60,540 bases of DNA from the NCBI GenBank assembly GCA_900543025.1, contig UQPP01000008.1:1-60540 (forward strand), given 5' to 3'. This document shows positions 17,154-24,684 of this stretch, one piece after another. Made by a program: the position numbers and the translations under genes. Positions within the stretch are counted from its first letter, which is position 1, and every line of letters begins with the position of its first letter. The DNA is from an uncultured Collinsella sp. (GTDB taxonomy: Bacteria > Actinomycetota > Coriobacteriia > Coriobacteriales > Coriobacteriaceae). A model generated the notes under the pieces. It was not told the DNA's origin and did not search any database. It worked only from the letters and a program-made list of their open reading frames with translations.

Positions 17154-17672
17154 ATGACGTGTAAGCTTTCTGCCATTGTCGCCGTGTGTGACGACTGGGG
17201 CATTGGGTGCGAGGGCGACATGGTAGTGTCCAATCGCGCCGACATGCGCCATTTTGTTGCGTGCACCAAAGGTTGCCCGGTTATTATGGGGCGTAAGACC
17301 CTGCTGAGTTTTCCCGGCGGGCGTCCTCTCAAGAACCGCCGCAATATCGTGCTTACGCGCGATATGGGCTTTGCCCGCGAGGGCGTCGACGTGGTGCATA
17401 GCATCGACGAGGCGCTCGCCGCGGTTGCCGATGAGCCCGTTGCCTGGGTGATCGGTGGCGGCGATGTCTATCGGCAGTTTTTGCCGTATTGCGTCGAGGC
17501 CGAGGTCACGCATAACCATTGCGTCCATGTTGTGGATACGTACTTTCCCGATTTGGAAGCCGATCCTGCGTGGAAGATTGCGCAGCGTAGCGGGGTCGCG
17601 ACGATTGCCGCCGGTGAGGGTGACGAGGGCGTCGATTATGAGTTCGTGACGTATCGTCGCGTTGAGGCGTAA
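17154..17672 (+). CDS. folA: dihydrofolate reductase
   Basis: 172 aa. It reduces the dihydrofolate left by ThyA. Family segments include AIVAVCDDWGIGCEGD, RADMRHF with the catalytic Asp, VIMGRKTLLSFPGGRPLKNR and VIGGGDVYRQFLP (the NADPH glycine motif). The usual LPW after the first loop is changed to MVV. An in-frame GTG at 17145 is possible, but the ATG at 17154 fits the family better. Neither has a strong ribosome site; AGGTGG lies near both. It starts 9 bases after thyA. Confidence 0.9.
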   Translation: MTCKLSAIVAVCDDWGIGCEGDMVVSNRADMRHFVACTKGCPVIMGRKTLLSFPGGRPLKNRRNIVLTRDMGFAREGVDVVHSIDEALAAVADEPVAWVIGGGDVYRQFLPYCVEAEVTHNHCVHVVDTYFPDLEADPAWKIAQRSGVATIAAGEGDEGVDYEFVTYRRVEA

Positions 17673-17781
17673 ATCGTCTGGTGTGAACGGTATCATCGGG
17701 TTGATTGAATGCATGGGGCGGCGCTTAGCGTCGCCTCGTTTGGTATAGATGTGCTGTAAAGAAAGGTGCGGGCTGGCTGCT

Positions 17782-18696
17782 ATGACTGATGCCGTTGAGG
17801 TTCTGCGAATCGATTCGCTCGAGGACGACCGGCTCGATGCCTACGTGCGCCTGACCGAGCGCGAGCTGCGCTGCGTGTTGGAGCCGCAAAAGGGCATCTT
17901 TATCGCCGAGAGCGCCAAGGTCATCGAGCGCGCGGTGCGTGCCGGATATCAGCCGGTGAGCTTTCTTTTGGGCGAACGCTGGCTCGACCAGATGATGCCG
18001 CTGTTTGAGCGCCTAGTCGTGCGCGAGGGCGCGGGTCCTGTTCCTGTGTTCGTCGCCTCAATGGAGCTCATGGAGCAGTTGACGGGCTTTAACGTGACGC
18101 GCGGTGCGCTTGCGGCGTTTCTTCGCCCGCGTCAGATTCCGGTTGATGAGTTCTTGGGCGGCGTCGTCGAGGCGGCGGGGGAGCGTCCGGTGCGCGTGTG
18201 CGTGCTCGAGGGTATTGTCGACCACACCAATGTTGGCGCGATTTTCCGCTCGGCTGCCGCATTGAACGTTGACGGTATTTTGGTCAGCCCGACGTGCTGC
18301 GACCCGCTGTACCGTCGCTCGGCCCGCGTGAGCATGGGCACCGTGTTTCAGGTGCCGTGGACGCGCATTGGCAGCGAGGCTCGTGTGTGGCCGCATGATG
18401 GTCTGAGCGCGCTGCACGATGCCGGTTTTTCGTGTGCCGCTATGGCGTTGACGGACGATTCCGTTTCGCTTGATGATCCTGTGCTTCAGAAGATTGATCG
18501 CTTGGTGATTTTTATGGGCACCGAGGGTGCTGGCTTGGGCGCCAAGACCATTGCCGGCTGTGACCACGCGGTGCGTATTCCGATGGCGCACGGGGTCGAT
18601 TCGCTCAACGTGGCCGCGGCGAGCGCCGTCGCCTTTTGGCAGCTATGCCCGCACGTGAGCAATGAGTATCACTACCAGCCGGGTTTGTATCACTAG
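17782..18696 (+). CDS. TrmH/SpoU family rRNA or tRNA 2'-O-methyltransferase
   Basis: 304 aa. The three SpoU motifs are present: DHTNVGAIFRSAAAL (motif 1), LVIFMGTEGAGL (motif 2) and IPMAHGVDSLNVAAASAV (motif 3). This is the knotted SPOUT fold that methylates a ribose 2'-OH in RNA using SAM. An N-terminal RNA-binding substrate domain covers residues 1-130. The target base cannot be told from sequence. An upstream in-frame ATG exists at 17749. I prefer 17782 because the family homology begins there, though its ribosome site is weak. Confidence 0.88.
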   Translation: MTDAVEVLRIDSLEDDRLDAYVRLTERELRCVLEPQKGIFIAESAKVIERAVRAGYQPVSFLLGERWLDQMMPLFERLVVREGAGPVPVFVASMELMEQLTGFNVTRGALAAFLRPRQIPVDEFLGGVVEAAGERPVRVCVLEGIVDHTNVGAIFRSAAALNVDGILVSPTCCDPLYRRSARVSMGTVFQVPWTRIGSEARVWPHDGLSALHDAGFSCAAMALTDDSVSLDDPVLQKIDRLVIFMGTEGAGLGAKTIAGCDHAVRIPMAHGVDSLNVAAASAVAFWQLCPHVSNEYHYQPGLYH

Positions 18697-18821
18697 GCAG
18701 TTATTCCGCACCGTGCTCTAATTCGGGGTGTTTCGGTCGTCGCCAGTCGGTGCTAAGCTGGTTTTGGCTTTGGTTTTAAATTGCTGTTTTGCTGTATGAC
18801 GTATGCGTGTGGGGAGGGCGT

Positions 18822-20171
18822 GTGGCTAAGAAATCTACGGCTATCGATGTAACGCAAGGAGTCATTTGGCAGCAATTGCTGTCGCTGTGCGTTCCCATCT
18901 TTTTTAGTTCGTTTTTTCAGCAGGCCTACACGCTTATCGGTACGTATATCGTTGGCCAGTTTGGCGGCAAGCTTGCGCTGGGTGGCATTCAAGCCACGAT
19001 GGTGCTCACCGAGCTCTGCATTGGCTTTTGCGTTGGCGTCGGCGCCGGCTGCGCGGTCATTACCGGTCAGTATTTTGGCCAGCACGATGATGAGCGACTG
19101 AGTCGTTCGGTCCATACAGCCATGACGCTCGCACTGGTGGGCGGTATCGTTTTCTCGATTCTTGGCATAGTGTTCGTTGAGCCCATGCTGGTACTTATGA
19201 ACACTCCGCATGAACTTTTGGCCGAGGGCGTGGCCTATGCTCGTTGCTATTTTGCCGCCATGGTTGCGGCGCTGCTGCTCAATATGGGAACGGCACTGCT
19301 GCGCGCCGTGGGCGACACGCGCGGGCCTGCTGTGATCATCGCTTCCGGCTGCCTTGCTAATGCGGTGCTGGATGTCATCTTTGTTGCCGTGCTTCATATG
19401 GAGGCGCTGGGCTGCGGCATCGCGGTGGCGCTGACCATTTGCTCCAACGCCACGATGATCGTGATTCGCATGATGCACGCACCGGGTGCGTGGCGGCTTT
19501 CGCTGTCCAAACTCGGCATTGATCCTGGCATTTGTAAGAGCATGATCTCGTGTGGTCTGCCGCTTGGCTTTCAGTCTGCTGCGTATTCGATTTCCAACGT
19601 TTTGATTCAGGTGTCGGTCAACTCGTTTGGTGCCGATGTCACCACGGCGTGGGGTCTTTCGGGCCGCTTAGATGGCATTGTCTGGATGGTTACCGAGGCG
19701 CTCGGCGTGTCGATCACCACGTTCTCGGCACAGAACTTTGGCGCGCGCAACTACGAGCGCATGCGCAAGGGATATCACACGTCGCTCGTGCTTTCGTTTA
19801 TGCTCATTGGTGGCCTGTCTGCCGTACTCCTGGTGTTCTCGGGTCCTCTGTCGCGTTTGTTTGTCGACGATGCTTCGATTTCGGCGTACACCACGACGAT
19901 TCTTCATTTCATCGCGCCGTTCTACGCGATCTTCTCGATTATCGAGAACGCGTCGGGCTCCATTCGCGGTGCCGGCGTGAGCTTGCAGCCCATGCTGCTC
20001 ACGATTTTTGGCACTGTCGTGCTCAGGGTGATCTGGGTGTTTGCGATTATGCCCTTCGATCCGTCGCTTGAGCACCTGCTCCTGGTTTACCCTGTAACTT
20101 GGCTCATCACGGCCACGATGTTCACCGTCTACCACCACAGCGGCAACTGGCTAGGCCGCGCCACCGTCTAG
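18822..20171 (+). CDS. MATE family efflux transporter
   Basis: 449 aa with about twelve hydrophobic segments in two similar halves. Each half starts with the MATE pattern (IWQQLLSLCVPIFFSSFFQQ in the first). Members export drugs or metabolites by Na+ or H+ antiport, and the substrate cannot be predicted. The GTG at 18822 follows GGAGGG; the earlier in-frame TTG at 18789 has no site. Codon use is slightly less GC-biased than in neighbours. No regulator is adjacent. Confidence 0.9.
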   Translation: MAKKSTAIDVTQGVIWQQLLSLCVPIFFSSFFQQAYTLIGTYIVGQFGGKLALGGIQATMVLTELCIGFCVGVGAGCAVITGQYFGQHDDERLSRSVHTAMTLALVGGIVFSILGIVFVEPMLVLMNTPHELLAEGVAYARCYFAAMVAALLLNMGTALLRAVGDTRGPAVIIASGCLANAVLDVIFVAVLHMEALGCGIAVALTICSNATMIVIRMMHAPGAWRLSLSKLGIDPGICKSMISCGLPLGFQSAAYSISNVLIQVSVNSFGADVTTAWGLSGRLDGIVWMVTEALGVSITTFSAQNFGARNYERMRKGYHTSLVLSFMLIGGLSAVLLVFSGPLSRLFVDDASISAYTTTILHFIAPFYAIFSIIENASGSIRGAGVSLQPMLLTIFGTVVLRVIWVFAIMPFDPSLEHLLLVYPVTWLITATMFTVYHHSGNWLGRATV

Positions 20172-20196
20172 CCCGCTCGTCGCGATGCCCTCGATA

Positions 20197-20263
20197 AGTT
20201 GCGGTGAAATAGTTCTTGATTGGTGCTTAGAGGGGCCAATACAGGAACTATTCCACCGCAACT
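20197..20263. repeat. 67-bp foldback element
   Basis: AGTTGCGGTGAAATAGTTCT at 20197-20216 pairs with 20244-20263 (complement AGTTGCGGTGGAATAGTTCC), with mismatches at two positions. ATTGG and CCAAT extend the stem inward. It lies behind the MATE gene and lacks a T run, so it is not a classic terminator. I suspect a dispersed palindromic repeat. A second small inverted repeat (TGATCCGT/ACGGATCA, 20271-20301) follows. Confidence 0.65.
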
Positions 20264-20302
20264 GTTTGTATGATCCGTAGGGGACGGAGGAAAACGGATC
20301 AA

Positions 20303-20550
20303 TTAGTATTCGATGCCTTGGCGGGCTAGGAGGCCTTCGTCGAAGTAATGTTTGATGGGGCGCATTTTTGTGACCAGGTCGGCGAGGTCGGCCAGCGGCA
20401 GCAGCCCGCGGCCGGTTAGCACGAGCTCCGTGGTGGCGGGCTTTATCGCAATCAGTTCCTCGACATCCTCTCGCGCCCCAAAGCAGCCGTCGTCTTGCCC
20501 TTGCCGTCGCCCGTATATATTTGAACCTTGCCGACTTCCAGTGATGCCAT
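20303..20550 (-). pseudogene. cobO: remnant of cob(I)yrinic acid a,c-diamide adenosyltransferase
   Basis: The minus strand from 20550 opens with a ribosome site (AAAGGA) and MASLEVGKVQIYTGDGKGKT, the start and P-loop of a CobA/BtuR/CobO adenosyltransferase. After GKTTAALG the homology breaks. In another frame the family C-terminus follows: ELVLTGRGLLPLADLADL, VTKMRPIKHYFDEGLLARQG and IEY-stop. About 24 N-terminal and 55 C-terminal residues remain of a family near 180-200 aa, so an internal deletion with frameshift has removed the middle. It cannot make the enzyme. I see no cobalamin riboswitch in front of it. Confidence 0.88.
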
Positions 20551-20642
20551 CTCTGTCCTTTCGTGCCCGGCGTCGGTTTATCGCCGTCCGGGTTGGGTAT
20601 TCTAGATAGCATTATCAACCCCAGTAGATGGAGTTCAAGCAG

Positions 20643-22535
20643 ATGGAGATGGATGACAACAAACGTAGACGGAATATGATCCTCTACGTGCTCATCGCCT
20701 TCGTCGTCTACCTCGTGCTCTCGACCGTTCTGTTCCCCAACATCGGTCACACGCAGCAGATTACGAAGACCGATTACTCGACGTTTGTCAAAGCGCTCGA
20801 TAAGAAGAGCGTCGACAAGGTCGAGTACAACACGGATGATTACACGATTTACTACACCAAGAAGGGCGAGGACGAGAATATCGCCTATAAGACGACCGGT
20901 GTGCCGAATGATGCGGGCTTTACCGATCGCGTGCTTGAATCTGGCGCCTCGCTGGAGTCGGTCGTTCCCGATAAGAACTCGGGTCTGATGACCTATTACC
21001 TGCTTACGCTCATTCTTCCCATGGCGATTTTCTTCCTGATTGGCTGGTGGCTCAACCGCCGCATGAAGAAGGCCATGGGCGATGACGGTCCGTCGATGAA
21101 CTTTGGCGGCGGCGGTTTTGGCGGCGGCGGACTGGGTAAGTCCGGCGCGCGCGTGATCGCCTCCAAGGACGTGGGCGTGACCTTTAAGGACGTCGCCGGC
21201 CAGGAAGAGGCCAAGGAGTCTCTCAAGGAGGTTGTCGACTTTCTGGAGAAGCCGCAGCGCTATGAGGAGATCGGCGCCAAGTTGCCGCGCGGTGCTCTCC
21301 TTGTCGGCCCTCCGGGTACCGGTAAGACCCTGCTTGCCAAGGCTGTTGCCGGCGAGGCGGGCGTTCCGTTCTTTAGCATTTCGGGCTCTGAGTTCGTTGA
21401 GATGTTTGTCGGTCGCGGCGCTGCTAAGGTTCGTGACCTGTTTAAGCAGGCCAAGGAAAAGGCCCCGTGCATCGTCTTTATCGATGAGATCGATACCATC
21501 GGCAAAAAGCGCGATGGCGGCGGCTTTAGTGGCAACGACGAGCGCGAGCAGACGCTCAATCAGCTGCTGACCGAGATGGACGGCTTCGATAACCACAAGG
21601 GTATTGTCGTTCTTGCTGCTACCAACCGCCCCGACAGCCTTGACCCGGCCCTGTTGCGCCCCGGTCGTTTTGACCGCCGCATCCCCGTTGAGCTGCCCGA
21701 CCTGACCGGCCGTAAGAACATTCTTGAGCTGCATGCCAAGAGCGTGAAGACGCAGCCGCCGATCGACCTGACCGCGATTGCCCGCGCCACGCCCGGCGCC
21801 TCGGGCGCCGACCTGGCCAACATCATCAACGAGGGCGCGCTGCGTGCCGTCCGCGAGGGTCGCAAGCGCGCCACGCAGGACGATTTTGAGGAGTCGGTGG
21901 AGGTCGTCATCGCCGGTCAGCAGCGCAAGTCCACGGTGCTGTCCGACCACGAGAAGCAGGTCGTTTCTTATCACGAGATCGGTCATGCCATCGTTGCCGC
22001 TCGCCAGAAGGGCTCTGCGCCGGTCACGAAGATCACCATCGTGCCGCGCACGAGCGGTGCTCTGGGCTACACCATGCAGGTCGAGGAGGATGAGCGCTTC
22101 CTGACCACACGTCAGGAGGTCCTGGACAAGCTCGCCGTCTATTGCGGTGGCCGTGCAGCCGAGGAGCTCATCTTTGGTGAGATGACGACCGGTGCCGCCA
22201 ACGATATCGAGCAGGCCACCAAGCTCGCCCGTAACATGGTGACGCGCTTTGGTATGTCCGATGAGTTTGGCATGATGGCGCTCGGTACCGTTCAGAATGC
22301 GTACCTCAACCAGGACACGTCGCTCACCTGCGCCCCCGGTACGGCCGAGCGCGTGGACGCGATTGTCGCCAAGCTGATCGAGGATGCGCACGACCGCGCT
22401 CTGCAGATCCTGAAGGAGAACAAGTTCAAGCTCCACGAGCTGGCTCGTTATCTGTACAAGAAGGAGACGATCACGGGCGAGGAGTTTATGAATCTCCTCA
22501 CGCGCGAGAATCCGCTGATGCCGAAGCAGCAGTAA
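20643..22535 (+). CDS. ftsH: ATP-dependent zinc metalloprotease FtsH
   Basis: About 630 aa. One transmembrane helix near residues 13-32, an outer domain, then a second helix near residue 120 (YYLLTLILPMAIFFLIGWW) anchor it. The AAA domain has GPPGTGKTLLAKA (Walker A), CIVFIDEIDTIG (Walker B) and RPGRFDRR (second region of homology). The protease site is HEIGH. It degrades damaged membrane and regulatory proteins. An ATG at 20628 gives five more residues, but GGAG at 20630 serves 20643 better. It stands alone with its own terminator. Confidence 0.95.
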   Translation: MEMDDNKRRRNMILYVLIAFVVYLVLSTVLFPNIGHTQQITKTDYSTFVKALDKKSVDKVEYNTDDYTIYYTKKGEDENIAYKTTGVPNDAGFTDRVLESGASLESVVPDKNSGLMTYYLLTLILPMAIFFLIGWWLNRRMKKAMGDDGPSMNFGGGGFGGGGLGKSGARVIASKDVGVTFKDVAGQEEAKESLKEVVDFLEKPQRYEEIGAKLPRGALLVGPPGTGKTLLAKAVAGEAGVPFFSISGSEFVEMFVGRGAAKVRDLFKQAKEKAPCIVFIDEIDTIGKKRDGGGFSGNDEREQTLNQLLTEMDGFDNHKGIVVLAATNRPDSLDPALLRPGRFDRRIPVELPDLTGRKNILELHAKSVKTQPPIDLTAIARATPGASGADLANIINEGALRAVREGRKRATQDDFEESVEVVIAGQQRKSTVLSDHEKQVVSYHEIGHAIVAARQKGSAPVTKITIVPRTSGALGYTMQVEEDERFLTTRQEVLDKLAVYCGGRAAEELIFGEMTTGAANDIEQATKLARNMVTRFGMSDEFGMMALGTVQNAYLNQDTSLTCAPGTAERVDAIVAKLIEDAHDRALQILKENKFKLHELARYLYKKETITGEEFMNLLTRENPLMPKQQ

Positions 22536-22556
22536 TACTAGTTGCGCAGTGTCAAT

Positions 22557-22593
22557 CGCCCCATTTGAGTGTCCATCTCAAATGGGGCGTTTT
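22557..22593 (+). terminator. intrinsic terminator of ftsH
   Basis: CGCCCCATTTGAG and CTCAAATGGGGCG form a perfect 13-bp stem around a 7-base loop, followed by TTTT. It sits 21 bases behind the ftsH stop and 19 bases before the next gene. Confidence 0.88.
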
Positions 22594-22611
22594 GCGTGGG
22601 GAGTGTTGTAT

Positions 22612-23067
22612 ATGAAGATCGTGGTGAGCGCCTGTTTAATGGGCGAGAGCTGCAAGTATAACGGGCTCGACAACTATCATCGAGAGCTGATCGAGGCTTG
22701 CGAGCGCACGGGGACCGAGGTCCTCTTGGTGTGCCCTGAGGTCTTTGGCGGCCTGCCCACGCCGCGCAAGCCTTCCGAGATTGTGAACGGCGAGGTACGT
22801 AACTGCGAGGGTATCTCGGTCGATCGCGAGTTTCGCCTGGGCGCTCAACGTGCGCTCGATATGTGCGAGCAGGCAGGGGGACCGGAAGAGATAGTCGCGT
22901 GCATCCTTCAGGACCGCAGCCCCTCGTGCGGCGCGGGTCGCATCTACGACGGAACATTCAGCGGCACCCTTACGGCGGGCAACGGCGTCTTCGTTGATTT
23001 ACTGCTCCGCCACGGTTATCGCGTGATCCCGGCTAGCGAGTTCGACCCCAGCATGCTGGAGCAATAA
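22612..23067 (+). CDS. DUF523 domain protein
   Basis: 151 aa. It begins MKIVVSACLMGESCKYNG, the DUF523 start, with further conserved parts LLVCPEVFGGLPTPRKPSEI and ILQDRSPSCGAGRIYDG. Conserved cysteines (residues 9 and 15, and the SPSCG motif) suggest metal or substrate binding. The biochemical role of the family is not established as far as I know. The ATG at 22612 follows GGGGAG. It is a single gene between the ftsH terminator and a bidirectional terminator. Confidence 0.85.
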   Translation: MKIVVSACLMGESCKYNGLDNYHRELIEACERTGTEVLLVCPEVFGGLPTPRKPSEIVNGEVRNCEGISVDREFRLGAQRALDMCEQAGGPEEIVACILQDRSPSCGAGRIYDGTFSGTLTAGNGVFVDLLLRHGYRVIPASEFDPSMLEQ

Positions 23068-23106
23068 AAAACCACCACAAAGGTGCTGCTCCCTTGTGGT
23101 GGTTTT
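23068..23106. terminator. bidirectional terminator, CCACCACAA type
   Basis: AAAACCACCACAAAGG and CCCTTGTGGTGGTTTT form a stem with one mismatch around a 7-base loop. A run of A on the left and T on the right lets it work in both directions. It lies between the convergent DUF523 and dehydrogenase genes. The same 16-base left arm recurs at 30752. Confidence 0.85.
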
Positions 23107-23115
23107 GGGCTAGGC

Positions 23116-24198
23116 CTAGAGCGTGTGGCCGTAGGCGTTTGCGGCCTTGATGGCGGCGGCGAACTTTTCGTCGGTGAAGGGCTCGGGGTTGCCCTGCTTC
23201 CACTCGTTGGTGGCGTGCGCATAATCACACAGCGCCGGGATGTCGGCCTCGGAAAGCCCGACCTGCTCAAGCGTCACGGGCAGCCCCATCTGCTTGTTAA
23301 AGGCCGCGTAGCGCTCAAGGTTCTCGGTGTCGCCCGTGTAGGCGAACAACACCAGCACGCCCAGGCTTACGACTTCGCCGTGTAGGTAGGAGCCCTCGCG
23401 CGGAATGCTGCAGGTGGCGTTGTAGAACGCGTGCGCTACGCTCGAGTTGTAGTAGTAATCGTTCTGGTTGGTCAGGTTGGAAACGTAGCCCGTGTTGACC
23501 ACGATGTCGAGCGCGATTTGCCTGACGGCCTCGCTCGACAGGTCCTGCCGTACGTCCTCAAGACCCTGGACGCCATAGGTAAACAGCGGCTCGGAACAGG
23601 TGTGAGCGAGTGCCAGGCCAAGACCGGCGGTGTGCTCCAAATTACCGGCGCTCGTGGCGTACTCGACCTCGGGCTGCTTGGACAGGGCATCGCCTACACC
23701 GGCCCAGAAGTACTCTGCTGGCGCCTCAGCGATGATCTTGGGGTTGATGAAGATGTGCGCGGGGCGGTTGGGGTACGAATAGCCCTCGAGCGAGCCGTCG
23801 TCGTTGTAGACAACGGCAATGGCGGTCGCGGCGGAGCAGTTGGAGCAGATCGTCGGCACGGTAAAGACGATCTTCTTGAGCTCGATGGCCGCCGTCTTGA
23901 CGGTATCGAGCGCCTTGCCGCTGCCGCAAGCAATGAGCACGTCGGCTTCCTGGCAGGCGGGGGAGTTTACGACCTTGGCGATATTGGCACGCGTACTGTT
24001 GGTACCGTAGACGCGCGTCTCCAGGACCTCGACATCGGTATCTTCAAGTGCCGCCTCGATTCCCGGCAGCGCCGCAGCCAGGGCTCGCTTGCCGCCAATG
24101 ATGGCGACCTTGGTCGCTCCGTACTCGGCCAGTGCGGCGGGCAGCTCGGTAAAGCAATCCTCGCCAACGGTATAATCACTCATTCCAATCGTGCGCAT
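23116..24198 (-). CDS. GldA-like iron/zinc-containing alcohol dehydrogenase
   Basis: 360 aa, of the glycerol dehydrogenase (GldA) branch of family III alcohol dehydrogenases. An NAD-binding region includes ACGSGKALDTVKTAAIEL and TVPTICSNCSAATAIAVVY. The metal ligands are likely the Asp in WAGVGDALSK, the His in VAHAFYN and the His in YLHGEVVSLG, matching the Asp/His/His set of GldA. The substrate could be glycerol or another polyol or hydroxy compound. AGAAGG precedes the ATG (minus strand). It diverges from the ileS leader and converges on DUF523. Confidence 0.85.
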   Translation of the reverse strand: MRTIGMSDYTVGEDCFTELPAALAEYGATKVAIIGGKRALAAALPGIEAALEDTDVEVLETRVYGTNSTRANIAKVVNSPACQEADVLIACGSGKALDTVKTAAIELKKIVFTVPTICSNCSAATAIAVVYNDDGSLEGYSYPNRPAHIFINPKIIAEAPAEYFWAGVGDALSKQPEVEYATSAGNLEHTAGLGLALAHTCSEPLFTYGVQGLEDVRQDLSSEAVRQIALDIVVNTGYVSNLTNQNDYYYNSSVAHAFYNATCSIPREGSYLHGEVVSLGVLVLFAYTGDTENLERYAAFNKQMGLPVTLEQVGLSEADIPALCDYAHATNEWKQGNPEPFTDEKFAAAIKAANAYGHTL

Positions 24199-24340
24199 GG
24201 CAACCTTCTTTCTTTCGATAAAGTGCTTTCAGGTATTTTGCTCCTAGAGAAGGTCCACAGTCGCGAGAAATTTCGAACGTATAAAACCAGTGTTGAGGGT
24301 TTTTCGCCGGCGCGGAACGTGCTAGCATACTCCGCATAAG

Positions 24341-24641
24341 CGTTGATGGGGACGAGTAGTCGGCCGTCCGCATGTTACAGAGAGCGGGGAGCGCTGAGAA
24401 CCCGTGCATGCGACCGATGAAAATCACCCCGGAGCTGCGGTCCCAACGGACGCGTCGCACAGGCTCGTCTTAGTAGATATCGCCGAGATGGTCGTCGATA
24501 CAGGCCAGCCGAGTAACGGATGCGAGCGCGCGAATACGCGGGCGAGGGCATCTAAGCTGGGTGGTTAAACGAAGAGCTTTTGCGGGCGTACAGTCCGTTT
24601 TGTGGCGCTTCGTCCCAGCTTGTAGGGACGGGCGCTTTTTT
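24341..24641 (+). promoter_or_regulatory. T-box leader of ileS (isoleucine specifier) with terminator
   Basis: An RNA leader of about 300 bases precedes ileS. It begins near GATGGGGACGAGTAGT, has an AGAGAGCGGG region, a probable ATC specifier triplet in GAAAATCACC near 24420, and the T-box core AAGCTGGGTGGTT at 24554-24566, which pairs with the tRNA acceptor end. A terminator follows (GCGC-TT-CGTCCC with GGGACG-G-GCGC, then six T, 24605-24641). Uncharged tRNA-Ile should favour the antiterminator and raise IleS. The bases 24199-24340 hold the two divergent promoters; a -10-like TAGCAT lies near 24323. Confidence 0.85.
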
Positions 24642-24684
24642 GGTGCCCAACGGGCGTGCGCGCCCACGACATGAAAGGGGTACC

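Noticed and set aside
20551..20627. Possible cobalamin riboswitch upstream of the adenosyltransferase remnant
   Set aside because: The gap is only about 77 bases and has no B12-box-like sequence. It holds just a short GC-rich inverted repeat.
20151..22436. A 761-codon minus-strand open frame across ftsH and the intergenic region
   Set aside because: Antisense shadow of ftsH. Its last part crosses the foldback and the real pseudogene frame, so it cannot be a gene.
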